Of a stretch of DNA of 64,000 nucleotides, positions 1 through 10,732 are shown piece by piece. Within the stretch, counting starts at the first letter, position 1. Each line of letters starts with the position of its first letter. The notes beneath the pieces are model-generated. The model searched no databases and was not told the DNA's origin. It saw nothing but the letters and a program-made list of their open reading frames with translations. Made by a program: the position numbers and the translations under genes. Origin of the DNA: Rubricella aquisinus (GTDB taxonomy: Bacteria > Pseudomonadota > Alphaproteobacteria > Rhodobacterales > Rhodobacteraceae); contig NZ_JACIJS010000006.1 of assembly GCF_014199445.1 (NCBI RefSeq), forward strand, positions 186,001 to 250,000. Reading direction: 5' to 3'.

Positions 1-1
1 T

Positions 2-460
2 GAGGATTTCGAGCAGTGCCTTGCCCGGTTTCGCGCGATCTATGACGCCAACCCGCTGATCAAGACGGTGCTTTATCCGCATGTTCTGGATGCGCTGGCG
101 GAGGTGCAGGCGGCGGGTCACAGCCTTGGCATCTGCACCCAAAAGCCCGAAGCGCCTGCGCGGTTTGTTACCTCCGGGCTGGGCCTCATGCCACCCATCA
201 CGGGGCTGACCTGTGGCGATACGCTTGACGTGTTGAAACCTGATCCCGCGATGCTCTGGCACGCAGCGGAGCAGTTGCCCGCTGGTCGGATCGTTTTTGT
301 GGGGGACAGTGAAACCGATGCGCAAACGGCGCTGAATGCCGATGTGCACTTCGTGTTGCACACCAAGGGCTACCGCAAGGGGGAGATCGCAACGCCCTAC
401 CGGTTTGACGATTGGGCGGAATTTCCCGCCATCCTGCAAGAGATCGCCTTAGCCACATGA
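2..460 (+). CDS. HAD-family phosphatase, phosphoglycolate phosphatase-like (5' end outside window)
   Basis: An open frame runs in from the window edge, so the start and the N-terminal nucleophile DxD motif are missing. What remains is the core of a HAD hydrolase. The Thr of 'GICTQKPE' is motif II, the Lys of 'LKPDPAML' is motif III, and 'FVGDSETDAQTA' supplies the acidic motif IV that binds Mg2+. This arrangement is typical of Gph-like phosphatases that hydrolyse 2-phosphoglycolate or similar small phosphate esters in the cytoplasm; the exact substrate cannot be read from the fragment. The stop codon overlaps the ATG of the next gene (ATGA at 457-460), so it is probably translationally coupled to folP. 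Confidence 0.8.
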   Translation, partial: EDFEQCLARFRAIYDANPLIKTVLYPHVLDALAEVQAAGHSLGICTQKPEAPARFVTSGLGLMPPITGLTCGDTLDVLKPDPAMLWHAAEQLPAGRIVFVGDSETDAQTALNADVHFVLHTKGYRKGEIATPYRFDDWAEFPAILQEIALAT

Positions 461-1452
461 TCTATTACCGTCCCCTTGCCCAAACCGGCCCGCGCCGCCC
501 CGGGTCTGCTGTGCCTCTTGCCGGTGGGTGGGCGTGGTTCACCCATGTGGAGGCTCTGTCACGTGGGGCACCCGGGCGGATCGTTTCGGTGGCGGATGTG
601 CCTGCGGATGCGCTGGCACGCCTCACCGGGGACCGCGCGCCGATGGCGGGCCTTTCCATGGCGCGCCCACACCTGATGGGTATTCTCAATGTCACGCCGG
701 ACAGCTTTTCCGATGGCGGGCGGCTTTCCAATGTGGAGAGGGTGCGGGAGCGGGCTGGGGCGATGGTGGCGGCGGGTGCCTCACTCCTTGATATCGGGGG
801 GGAGAGCACGCGCCCCGGCGCGGCCCTTGTCCCCGTCGCGGAGGAGATGTCCCGGGTGATGCCCGCCTTGGAGGCCGTGCAAGGCTTGCCCTGCGCCATT
901 TCCGTGGACACCCGTAAGGCAGAGGTGGCGCGCGCTGCCCTCAATGCCGGGGCGCATCTGTTCAACGATGTGTCTGCCCTGACCTTCGATCCGGCGAGCA
1001 TGGACGTGCTGCGAGAAACCGGCGCGCCGGTCTGCCTGATGCATGCGCTGGGCGATCCGGCGACGATGCAGGATGCGCCGCGCTATGATGACGTGCTGCT
1101 CGACGTGTATGATTTTCTGGAAGCGCGCATCGCGGCCTGTGAGGCGGCGGGCATTTCGCGCAGCCGGATCATGGTTGACCCCGGTATCGGCTTTGGCAAG
1201 ACGCTGGAGCATAACCTGACCCTGCTGCGCGGCCTCAGCCTGTTTCACGGATTGGGCTGCCCGATCCTGTTGGGTGTGTCGCGCAAGCGTTTCATCGGCA
1301 CTATTGGCGGCGCGGCGGAGGCGGATCAGCGCGCGCCCGGCTCCATCGCCGTCGGGCTGGAAGGGATCCGGCAAGGTGCGCAGGTGTTGCGCGTCCACGA
1401 TCTGGAGGACACGGCGCAGGCCCTGGCGCTGTGGCAGGCGGTGGCCGTCTAA
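457..1452 (+). CDS. folP: Dihydropteroate synthase
   Basis: FolP condenses 4-aminobenzoate with 6-hydroxymethyl-dihydropterin diphosphate in folate synthesis. The family landmarks are in order: 'MGILNVTPDSFSDGG' near residue 74, 'DIGGESTRPGA', a 'SVDTRK' strand, 'DPGIGFGKT' and the C-terminal 'LGVSRKRFIG'. The protein is 331 residues, longer than the roughly 280 of E. coli FolP because about 70 residues precede the barrel. I chose the ATG at 457 because it overlaps the preceding stop (ATGA). A later ATG just before the barrel is possible but would leave an untranslated gap. The 3' end overlaps the convergent ccmB gene by 4 nt. Confidence 0.93.
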   Translation: MIYYRPLAQTGPRRPGSAVPLAGGWAWFTHVEALSRGAPGRIVSVADVPADALARLTGDRAPMAGLSMARPHLMGILNVTPDSFSDGGRLSNVERVRERAGAMVAAGASLLDIGGESTRPGAALVPVAEEMSRVMPALEAVQGLPCAISVDTRKAEVARAALNAGAHLFNDVSALTFDPASMDVLRETGAPVCLMHALGDPATMQDAPRYDDVLLDVYDFLEARIAACEAAGISRSRIMVDPGIGFGKTLEHNLTLLRGLSLFHGLGCPILLGVSRKRFIGTIGGAAEADQRAPGSIAVGLEGIRQGAQVLRVHDLEDTAQALALWQAVAV

Positions 1453-2114
1453 CTTAGATGCACGCGCAGGGCCGCGGCACTGGCAAAGGGGCTGACGGCG
1501 ACCGCGAACAGGCTCGTGCCCGTCAAAAGCATCATAGCAATGCCGGGATCAAGGCCCTTCGCCGCGAGGCTTACGACCTGCGCGCCGAAAATCAGCGTCG
1601 GGATATAGAGCGGCAGCACGAGGATCGACAGCAACAGCCCACCGCGCCGCACACCCACCGTCAGCGCCGCACCAATCGCACCAAGCGCGGACAATGCCGG
1701 GGTGCCGACCAAAAGCGCCGCCACAAGCCATGGATAGGCGGGCCCGGCAAGGTTCAGCGTCAGCCCCAGCACTGGTGCCGCGATCACCAGCGGCACGCCT
1801 GTCGTCAGCCAATGACCAAGGGTCTTGACCATCACCAATCCCTCCATCGGCACGGGAGAGAGTGCGAGGATATCAAGCGTGCCATCCTCCGCATCCTGCT
1901 GAAACAGACGGTCGAGCGACAACAGGCACGCAAGCAGCGCCGCCACCCACAACACACCCGGCGCAATCAGGCCAAGCGTCGGCGTCTCTGGCCCGACGCC
2001 GAAGGGGATCAGCATGATCACGATCAGAAAGAAGGCAAGGCCCAGCCCCGCGCCGCCGCCGGACCTCAGCGCCAGTGTCAATTCGCGGCGCAGCAGGGCG
2101 GAATAGGCGTTCAT
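1449..2114 (-). CDS. ccmB: Heme exporter protein CcmB (cytochrome c maturation permease)
   Basis: CcmB is the integral membrane subunit that works with the ATPase CcmA and with CcmC/CcmD in delivering heme for periplasmic cytochrome c assembly. The 221-residue protein is hydrophobic with about six predicted membrane segments. It carries the family's opening pattern 'LLRRELTLALRSGG' and the 'FQQDAEDGTLDILALSP' loop. Its ATG overlaps the stop of ccmA (ATGA at 2111-2114), so the two genes are coupled. The gene ends 4 nt inside folP on the other strand. Confidence 0.93.
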   Translation of the reverse strand: MNAYSALLRRELTLALRSGGGAGLGLAFFLIVIMLIPFGVGPETPTLGLIAPGVLWVAALLACLLSLDRLFQQDAEDGTLDILALSPVPMEGLVMVKTLGHWLTTGVPLVIAAPVLGLTLNLAGPAYPWLVAALLVGTPALSALGAIGAALTVGVRRGGLLLSILVLPLYIPTLIFGAQVVSLAAKGLDPGIAMMLLTGTSLFAVAVSPFASAAALRVHLS

Positions 2115-2767
2115 TCCCAGCCTCCGGCCATGAACGGGTCGGTTTCTTCTGCCGCCGTGACAGGGCGCGGTCGCGTGAGGGTAAGCGTGTCGGCATCGGT
2201 CAACCCCAGATCAATATGCGTAGCGATCAGCGCCATGCCGCCCGCGTCGCAATGGGCGCGGATCACGCTTGCCACACGCTCGACCGTCGCCTGATCGAGC
2301 GACACTGTCGGCTCGTCCAGCAGCCAAAGGGGGCGGTCTTTGGCTAGTGCCAACCGCGCCAGCCCCGTGCGCCGCTTCTGCCCGGCAGAGCAGGCATGGG
2401 CCGGGCGATCCGCGATTTCGTCAAGCTGGAAGCTCTGCATCGCCGCGCGCACATCACCGCCAAAAAGATGCGCCCAAAAGGCGATGTTCTCCGCCACGGT
2501 CAGGGTCGGCTTGAGGGCATCCTGATGCCCGGCAAACAGAACCTGATCCTGAAAAGCATCCCGATCCGTCAGCGGCGTGCCGTTCAACACCACCGATCCC
2601 GACGCGATGGGCATCAGACCCGCAATGGCGCGCAGCACCGTCGATTTGCCAACCCCATTTGGCCCGCGCAACAGCGTCGCCCGCCCCGGGGTCAGCGCAA
2701 AGCTCAGATCAGATACGATCATGCGACCGCTGCGCATCAGGGTAAGGGAGGAAACGGCGAGGCTCAT
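2111..2767 (-). CDS. ccmA: Cytochrome c biogenesis heme ABC exporter, ATP-binding subunit CcmA
   Basis: A 218-residue ABC ATPase with Walker A 'GPNGVGKST', a signature region 'CSAGQKRRTGLARLAL' and Walker B 'LWLLDEPTVSLD', followed by a switch His in 'IATHIDLGL'. Together with CcmB it forms the ATP-driven part of the cytochrome c maturation system. I placed the start at the ATG at 2767 because the homologous sequence begins at 'MSLAVSSLTL'; the open frame extends upstream but only through non-homologous sequence. It is divergent from acnA, an arrangement familiar from Rhodobacterales, although ccmC does not follow here. Confidence 0.93.
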   Translation of the reverse strand: MSLAVSSLTLMRSGRMIVSDLSFALTPGRATLLRGPNGVGKSTVLRAIAGLMPIASGSVVLNGTPLTDRDAFQDQVLFAGHQDALKPTLTVAENIAFWAHLFGGDVRAAMQSFQLDEIADRPAHACSAGQKRRTGLARLALAKDRPLWLLDEPTVSLDQATVERVASVIRAHCDAGGMALIATHIDLGLTDADTLTLTRPRPVTAAEETDPFMAGGWE

Positions 2768-2873
2768 ATCCCTTGGGTAACGGATCGCACCGCGCCTGGG
2801 AAGGCAGAAACCAGCGCGGGTGAGGGGCGTGCGTGTTTTTGGAAAAAAGAAACGCGGGGCAGGGTGTGACGAA

Positions 2874-2893
2874 TTGTGTACCATTGCACACAA
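2874..2893. promoter_or_regulatory. Inverted repeat in the ccmA-acnA intergenic region
   Basis: TTGTGT at 2874-2879 and ACACAA at 2888-2893 form a 6-bp inverted repeat around an 8-nt spacer, between the divergent ccmA and acnA starts. The geometry suits a dimeric regulator, but I do not recognise a known operator and a chance occurrence is possible. Confidence 0.3.
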
Positions 2894-3012
2894 AGCTTGA
2901 AACCGATGCGAATTTCCGGCATAGGGGGCGCGAGATTTCAATCTGCGACTCTTATCTGCTAGCTTGCCGACAAGACACCGCACGACCCGGACCCACACCT
3001 GAGGAGGATGCC

Positions 3013-5703
<2,691 letters not shown>

Positions 5704-5724
5704 TCTGATGGCAGCGTTCTGATG

Positions 5725-5756
5725 AAAGGGCCGGGGGGCGACCTCCGGCCCTTTTT
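5725..5756 (+). terminator. Rho-independent terminator of acnA
   Basis: A GC-rich stem, AAAGGGCCGG at 5725-5734 pairing with CCGGCCCTTT at 5745-5754, has a 10-nt loop and runs into a T tract. It begins 22 nt after the acnA stop. Confidence 0.9.
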
Positions 5757-5865
5757 CGTGGTGGTGCGCGGGCCATGTCCCTTAGGCGGAAGAATAGACC
5801 GGGTGCCCTTTCCTCTGGCCCATCGTGACACCATATCCCGTCAACAGACTGAGCGGAGCAGACCC

Positions 5866-6303
5866 ATGGCCGAAAAATCCTTTCCCGACCTTCCCCCCAT
5901 CTGGATGGCGGGTGCGATGGTGGCAATTGTCATGATTGACCGCATGGTGCCGGAGCAGGGATTGCGGCTGCCGGGATTTGTGCTGATGCTCATCGGGATC
6001 GGATTGATCCTGTGGGCTGGCAGCTATTTCCAGCGCAAAAATACGCCGATCCATCCGGGTGTCGCCCCGAAATCCCTGTTGATCGAAGGCCCGTTCAAGA
6101 TCAATCGCAACCCGATCTATACCGGCATGGCGGTGATCCTTGCGGGCTTTGCGATTGCGACGGGCGCGTATTTTGGTCTTATCCTCGTGCCGGTGTTTAT
6201 GTGGATTATCACCGAGCGGTTCATCAAAGGGGAGGAGGCACTGATGCGACAGGCTTTCCCCGATGAAGCTGCGGCATATATCGCTGCCACCCGGCGGTGG
6301 TGA
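5866..6303 (+). CDS. Isoprenylcysteine carboxyl methyltransferase / phospholipid methyltransferase-like membrane protein
   Basis: A 145-residue membrane protein with about four hydrophobic segments. Its C-terminal half, 'GPFKINRNPIYTGM' followed by 'ITERFIKGEEALMRQAFP' and an A-Y motif, is the signature of the ICMT/PEMT superfamily of SAM-dependent membrane methyltransferases (RxPxY, then E..L...F...Y). Bacterial members act on lipids or isoprenoid-type substrates, but the substrate is unknown here. The start is the ATG at 5866 with a GGAG-like site upstream. It stands alone after the acnA terminator. Confidence 0.8.
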   Translation: MAEKSFPDLPPIWMAGAMVAIVMIDRMVPEQGLRLPGFVLMLIGIGLILWAGSYFQRKNTPIHPGVAPKSLLIEGPFKINRNPIYTGMAVILAGFAIATGAYFGLILVPVFMWIITERFIKGEEALMRQAFPDEAAAYIAATRRW

Positions 6304-6306
6304 GGA

Positions 6307-8040
6307 TCAGCGGGCCTCGTCCCACGCAGCAGCGCGCCTGAGAAGGTCGAGGATCAGATCGGGCTTGTGATAGAGAACATGAAAGCCTGAATCGGGCACG
6401 ATCGTCACCGGATTGTTCGACGTTGTCCGCACATATTGCTCAATGAATTCAGCACCCATTACGGGGCAATGGGCACCATGCAGCCATTCGGCCCGGCAAT
6501 GCACGGCGCGATACGCCTCCGTCCAGTCCGACATGGCTGCCGCCCCATCCAGAACAAAGCCGCGGGTGCCCTGTACGATCATATGCAACCCTCCGGCCTC
6601 AATCGCCGGATATATCGCGGGATCGTCAAGGCAGGCGCGATCTACCGGATCATTGCGAAAGAAGGAGTCGAAAAAGCTGCGCGGCCCGGATTTCAGGAAC
6701 GCACGGGTGCCGATGGTCAGGATCATCTCCATCAGGGCAGGGGTGTGCTTGGTCGCGATGGCGGCCATGCGGGTCTGGCGGTTCATGGCGTGGATATGGG
6801 TTGTCTCATCAATGGGGATGCCCGCCCCGATCATGACCATCCCCCGCAGCCTGTCGCCGAGATGGGCCGCGATGCGGTAGGCGTGGGAGACGCCGCCCTG
6901 ATGGGCAATGATATGCACATGCTCGATCTGCTCGGCTTCCAGCACAGCCAGCGCGTCGGTGATGGTTTCATCATTGAAGGCGGCATCCGTACTCGACGGG
7001 CTGGTTTTGCCGAACCATGGCCGCGAGGGCGCGATCAGGCGCAGCCCCTCGCGGGCAAAAGCGCGCTCCATCGCTTTGGGAAAGAAGGGGCCGGTTTGCA
7101 GCCCGTGCAGGAACAGAAACGGCACCCCGTCCGGCGCACCATATTGGCGATAGTGAACGGTCCGCCCACCCGCAACAGGCAAGAAATGGCCATCCTCGGG
7201 CAGGTTCTGTGCCGCGACTGCCGGGCGTCGCAAATAGGCGACGCTGCTGGCCAGCACCGCCACATCCGCCATGCGCGGCAATCCGGTTTTTTGCAGGATC
7301 GCTTTTGACTGCGCCTTGATCGTCTCGACAGATTTGCCGGCGGTCTGCGCGATCTGGGATTGGTTTTGACCGTTGAGCACACCGTGAAGCACCACTGCCT
7401 CCCGTTTGCTCAGTCCAAGTGCCGCCGCGATTTGGTCAACAAGGTCATCTGTCCAGCGAATATGCGAAAAGGCGAGGGCAAGCACCGGCTCCTCGGGGCG
7501 GTCGGGAAGGGCCGTGACCTGACATACCGCGAAATGCAGGCTGCCATCGGCATCATGCACCACCGGCAGGATGTCTTGCGTCAGGCCGGACCCATCGCGC
7601 AGGCCACGCAGTGCAAGGCGCAGCGCCTGCTGCCCGTCGCGCGTGATCGGCACGGCGTCAAGCGGCTTGCCCTGAGCCTCGGGAAACAGGGCGGCCGCGG
7701 CCGCGTTGCACCATTCCACACGCCCTGCGGCAGAGACGATCATGCGCGCATGGGCTGTCTCCGCCATGGAACCGCTGAGCGCGTTTTGCGCGCTTTCGCT
7801 GCCCTGAAACCGATCAAAAAGCCGCGCAAGCCGCGCGCTGTGCTGCGCGATCTCCGGCGCCAGCACCCGCGCGGCGCCCAGATCGGGCGCACGCTGCCAG
7901 CCACCGCCGCTTTGAAACAGATAGGCATTGGCCTGGTCAAACAGCGCGTCGAGTTGCGTGCTGTCCTCGGACACAGCATAGGCGCTGTTGAGCAACGCGA
8001 TCAGTTTTGAGTTTTCGGCGGGTGTTTCCATCCGGCGCAT
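6307..8040 (-). CDS. LuxR-type HTH regulator fused to an alpha/beta-hydrolase domain lacking the nucleophile
   Basis: About 577 residues in three parts. Residues 1-200 look like a PAS-type sensor ('GRVEWCNAAAAALFPEA'). Residues ~205-270 are a LuxR-family helix-turn-helix ('LGLSKREAVVLHGVLNG', 'AGKSVETIKAQSKAIL'). Residues ~285-577 are an alpha/beta-hydrolase fold with an oxyanion segment 'FLFLHGLQTGP'. At the nucleophile elbow, where GxSxG is expected, the sequence is AHQGG, with Gln at 6898-6900. Spacing to the following 'RLRGMVMIG' strand supports this alignment. The acid position reads 'HGAHC'; the C-terminal His in 'SGFHVLYHKP' is kept. The hydrolase fold is therefore probably a ligand sensor. 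The start is uncertain: ATG at 8040 or 8031, with an upstream TTG at 8067 less likely. Confidence 0.8.
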   Translation of the reverse strand: MRRMETPAENSKLIALLNSAYAVSEDSTQLDALFDQANAYLFQSGGGWQRAPDLGAARVLAPEIAQHSARLARLFDRFQGSESAQNALSGSMAETAHARMIVSAAGRVEWCNAAAAALFPEAQGKPLDAVPITRDGQQALRLALRGLRDGSGLTQDILPVVHDADGSLHFAVCQVTALPDRPEEPVLALAFSHIRWTDDLVDQIAAALGLSKREAVVLHGVLNGQNQSQIAQTAGKSVETIKAQSKAILQKTGLPRMADVAVLASSVAYLRRPAVAAQNLPEDGHFLPVAGGRTVHYRQYGAPDGVPFLFLHGLQTGPFFPKAMERAFAREGLRLIAPSRPWFGKTSPSSTDAAFNDETITDALAVLEAEQIEHVHIIAHQGGVSHAYRIAAHLGDRLRGMVMIGAGIPIDETTHIHAMNRQTRMAAIATKHTPALMEMILTIGTRAFLKSGPRSFFDSFFRNDPVDRACLDDPAIYPAIEAGGLHMIVQGTRGFVLDGAAAMSDWTEAYRAVHCRAEWLHGAHCPVMGAEFIEQYVRTTSNNPVTIVPDSGFHVLYHKPDLILDLLRRAAAWDEAR

Positions 8041-8197
8041 GTTCCCTGTGAAACACCGTTTCTTCAAACCTTATCAGCACCATGCGACGCAATTGCGGCA
8101 AAGGCAACGTGGCGTGTTCACGCGGTCTCCCAAACTCTTGATTGGAAAAGGGGGGATGTGCTGTCTACATTCATGGCAGACCAAAAGGGGCACCGTT

Positions 8198-8911
8198 TTG
8201 AAACGATTTATCCATGCACTTTCCGCCGCTGCGATTATGGGGCTTGGCCTTGGCCTTGGCCAGATGGCTGTGGCTGAGGAACGGGAGGTGCTTTTGGAAT
8301 TATTCACCTCGCAGGGCTGCTCGTCCTGCCCGCCCGCCGATGCGGCTTTGGGCGAATTTGCGCAGCGCGACGGCGTGATCGCACTCGCGTTGCATGTGGA
8401 TTATTGGGATTACCTTGGCTGGCGGGACGAATTCGCCATGCCCGCCATGACCGCGCGCCAGCGCAGCTATGCTGAAACGATGGAAGAGCGGTCCGTCTAT
8501 ACCCCACAGATGATTATTCAGGGGCAGGCGATGGCCGTGGGTCATAACACCCGCGCCATTGACCGCTATATCGCCCAGATGCGCGCGCAACCCCAAACCG
8601 CGCGCCTGATGGCGGAACGCTACGAGGATATGATCAAGGTGCAGGTCGAGCCTGACATGGCTGGGCAAACCGGCGTGCTGCATGTGGTCGCCTATCGGTC
8701 CAAGGCGGTGTCGCCCATCGCCCATGGGGAGAACCGGGGCCGGACGCTGACCCACACGAACGTGGTCACGAATTGGTCCACGGTCGGCGCATGGGAGGGG
8801 GAGGCCGCGACCTTCGTTGTGCCAATGCCCGATGCGCAGGACGGCGGGATCGTCGTGATCCTGCAGGCGGGAATGACCGGCCCCGTGATCGCGGTAGACC
8901 GGCTCAACTAA
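8198..8911 (+). CDS. DUF1223 family secreted thioredoxin-like protein
   Basis: A 237-residue exported protein. A signal peptide (KRF, a long Ala/Leu/Gly core, then 'MAVAEE') precedes 'LELFTSQGCSSCPPADAAL', the CxxC motif of DUF1223. The family has a thioredoxin-like fold and is presumed to act in periplasmic thiol chemistry; its reaction is not established. Supporting family motifs are 'LHVDYWDYLGWRDEFA' and 'ERSVYTPQMIIQG'. I chose TTG at 8198 because an AGGGG site ends 7 nt upstream and the signal peptide then begins in the usual way. An ATG at 8155 would place an untypical leader in front. It is divergent from the LuxR-hydrolase gene. Confidence 0.82.
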   Translation: MKRFIHALSAAAIMGLGLGLGQMAVAEEREVLLELFTSQGCSSCPPADAALGEFAQRDGVIALALHVDYWDYLGWRDEFAMPAMTARQRSYAETMEERSVYTPQMIIQGQAMAVGHNTRAIDRYIAQMRAQPQTARLMAERYEDMIKVQVEPDMAGQTGVLHVVAYRSKAVSPIAHGENRGRTLTHTNVVTNWSTVGAWEGEAATFVVPMPDAQDGGIVVILQAGMTGPVIAVDRLN

Positions 8912-8918
8912 GCTGGGA

Positions 8919-9785
8919 TCAGCGCCAGCGCCGGTGAAACCAGAACCATTGCGCGGGCGCTTCCATGATCCAATCTGACAATTGCGCATTCGCGTCCGTC
9001 ATCATCTGCTCGGGCGTGGAGGGCGTGATGGGCGTGCCGAAGATCACGTCAAAGCTCATCCCATCCGTGCGGCGACGGCTGATCGCGGGAATGAGGGGCA
9101 TGTCGTTGGCCAGGGCAAGTTTGGCCGGGCTCAGCGCCGTTTCCGCCTCATGACCCAAAAACGGCAACAATGGCGCGCCGGTCTGTTTCTGATCTGCGAG
9201 GATCATGACGCCCCCGCCGCTGCGCAAATGCCGGACAAGCCCGCGCGTGCCTTCCTTCCCCTTGGGAAAAGCATTCGGATCGACCTCATGCAGCGAGGCC
9301 ACGAAATCCGCGTTGTAATGGGGGTTGTTATGGGGGCGATAGACGCAAGCCATCTGGTGCCCGGCAAACCGGATCGCGGCGCGGATGCCTTCCCAATTGC
9401 CATAATGGGCCGTCACGATGACCGGGCCGCGCCCGGCGTCCAGCGCGTCGAGCGTGTCGGCCCAGCCGTCACCGCCAACATGGAACCGGGCGGGATCGGC
9501 CAGAAACTCGGTCATCATGGTTTCTTCCACGAGGACACGGCCAAAATTGTCGGATGTTTCCCGCAGGATTTTGCGCGCATCAAACGTGGGCGCCACCCGT
9601 TCCAGATTTTGAAAGGTGCGTTTGCGCGCGGTCGGGATGCGCGCAAACAGGCCACGCCCCACCGCCGCGCCGACCTTCACCCGGTTGGGATAGCTCAAGC
9701 CGCGCAAGGCGCGCCCGTAGAGGCGCAACAGGCCATTGGCGGCCCATTCGGCCCCTCGCATCATGGATGTGCTCAACTGGTTCAT
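8919..9785 (-). CDS. LpxL/HtrB-type lysophospholipid (lipid A) acyltransferase
   Basis: This 288-residue protein belongs to the lauroyl/myristoyl acyltransferase family that adds secondary acyl chains to lipid A at the inner membrane. The catalytic HX4E motif is 'HYGNWE' (His127, Glu132), followed by 'VYRPHNNPHYN' and 'MILADQKQTG', both typical of the family. An N-terminal amphipathic or membrane anchor is present. The same fold serves ornithine-lipid or other acyl transfers, so the acceptor is inferred. It ends 8 nt from the convergent DUF1223 gene, and the exporter gene upstream is on the same strand. Confidence 0.85.
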   Translation of the reverse strand: MNQLSTSMMRGAEWAANGLLRLYGRALRGLSYPNRVKVGAAVGRGLFARIPTARKRTFQNLERVAPTFDARKILRETSDNFGRVLVEETMMTEFLADPARFHVGGDGWADTLDALDAGRGPVIVTAHYGNWEGIRAAIRFAGHQMACVYRPHNNPHYNADFVASLHEVDPNAFPKGKEGTRGLVRHLRSGGGVMILADQKQTGAPLLPFLGHEAETALSPAKLALANDMPLIPAISRRRTDGMSFDVIFGTPITPSTPEQMMTDANAQLSDWIMEAPAQWFWFHRRWR

Positions 9786-9824
9786 GCGCTTTGAGGTAAG
9801 CTATCGCGCGCGCGCAGAAAAGCC

Positions 9825-10724
9825 CTACACGTCCTGCCGTTGCGGCACGACCTTGGTTTCGCGATACCAGACGTAAAGCCCGGCACCCACGATCACGGCC
9901 GCGCCCATCACGGTGAAGCCATCGGGAAACTCCCCGAAGAAGAAAACACCCCAAAGCGTGGCAAAAGCCAGCCCGACATAGCTGAACGGTGCTAGCACGC
10001 TCGCGGGGGCCGCGCGAATGGCGAAGATCAGAAGGAGCTGCGCCAGCCCGCCAATCGCGCCGAGCACGACCATGATCCCCGCATCCGGCAGGCTGGGCGT
10101 TTCCCATACGGGTGCCACCATAAGGCTCGCGGCCAATGCGCCAAAGAGGCCAGTGTAGAAAAAGCTGGTCCATGCGCTTTCCTCCGATCCCAGAAACCGG
10201 GTCGCGATGGCATAGGCGGAATAGCAGAACGCGGCGGCAAGCGGGAACAGCGCATAGGGTGTGAACACGTCTGTTCCGGGCCGGATGATGATCAGCGCCC
10301 CGATCATCCCCGCGCCCACACCGGCCCAGCGGCGCAGGCCAACCTTCTCTTTCAACACCAGAACGGCAAGCCCGGTCAGGATCAGTGGTGCGACCTCGAA
10401 AATCGCGGTGGCCTGCGCGAGCTTCAACCCCGACAACCCGCTGTAGAAGCTGAACGTGGCCCCGAACAGCAGCACGGACCGCAGCAACTGCATCTTTATG
10501 TGTTTGGTTCCGATCACCCGAAACAGGATCGGGGAGAGCATCACGAGGGTCCATGCGACCTGCCCGGTATATCGCGCCCAGACCACCATCATCGGCTCAT
10601 AGCGTTGTGTCAGCCCTTTGGCCAAGGCGTCCATCAGGGTGAAAAACAGGATCGCGGCGATCATGAACAACACCCCCTGCCGGGTGCTGTTTTCCTCAAG
10701 CCTGATGGTGGGGAGAATACGCAT
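9825..10724 (-). CDS. DMT-superfamily (EamA) membrane exporter
   Basis: A 299-residue protein with ten predicted membrane segments arranged as two EamA repeats ('FMIAAILFFTLMDALAKGL' in the first, 'APFSYVGLAFATLWGVFFFGE' in the second). Such drug/metabolite transporters export amino acids or other small metabolites. The substrate is not deducible. The start is the ATG at 10724; the frame is open upstream but the added 85 residues are Arg/Pro-rich and non-membrane, so they are unlikely to be real. It lies 39 nt upstream of the acyltransferase gene on the same strand. Confidence 0.85.
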   Translation of the reverse strand: MRILPTIRLEENSTRQGVLFMIAAILFFTLMDALAKGLTQRYEPMMVVWARYTGQVAWTLVMLSPILFRVIGTKHIKMQLLRSVLLFGATFSFYSGLSGLKLAQATAIFEVAPLILTGLAVLVLKEKVGLRRWAGVGAGMIGALIIIRPGTDVFTPYALFPLAAAFCYSAYAIATRFLGSEESAWTSFFYTGLFGALAASLMVAPVWETPSLPDAGIMVVLGAIGGLAQLLLIFAIRAAPASVLAPFSYVGLAFATLWGVFFFGEFPDGFTVMGAAVIVGAGLYVWYRETKVVPQRQDV

Positions 10725-10732
10725 AAGCCTGC

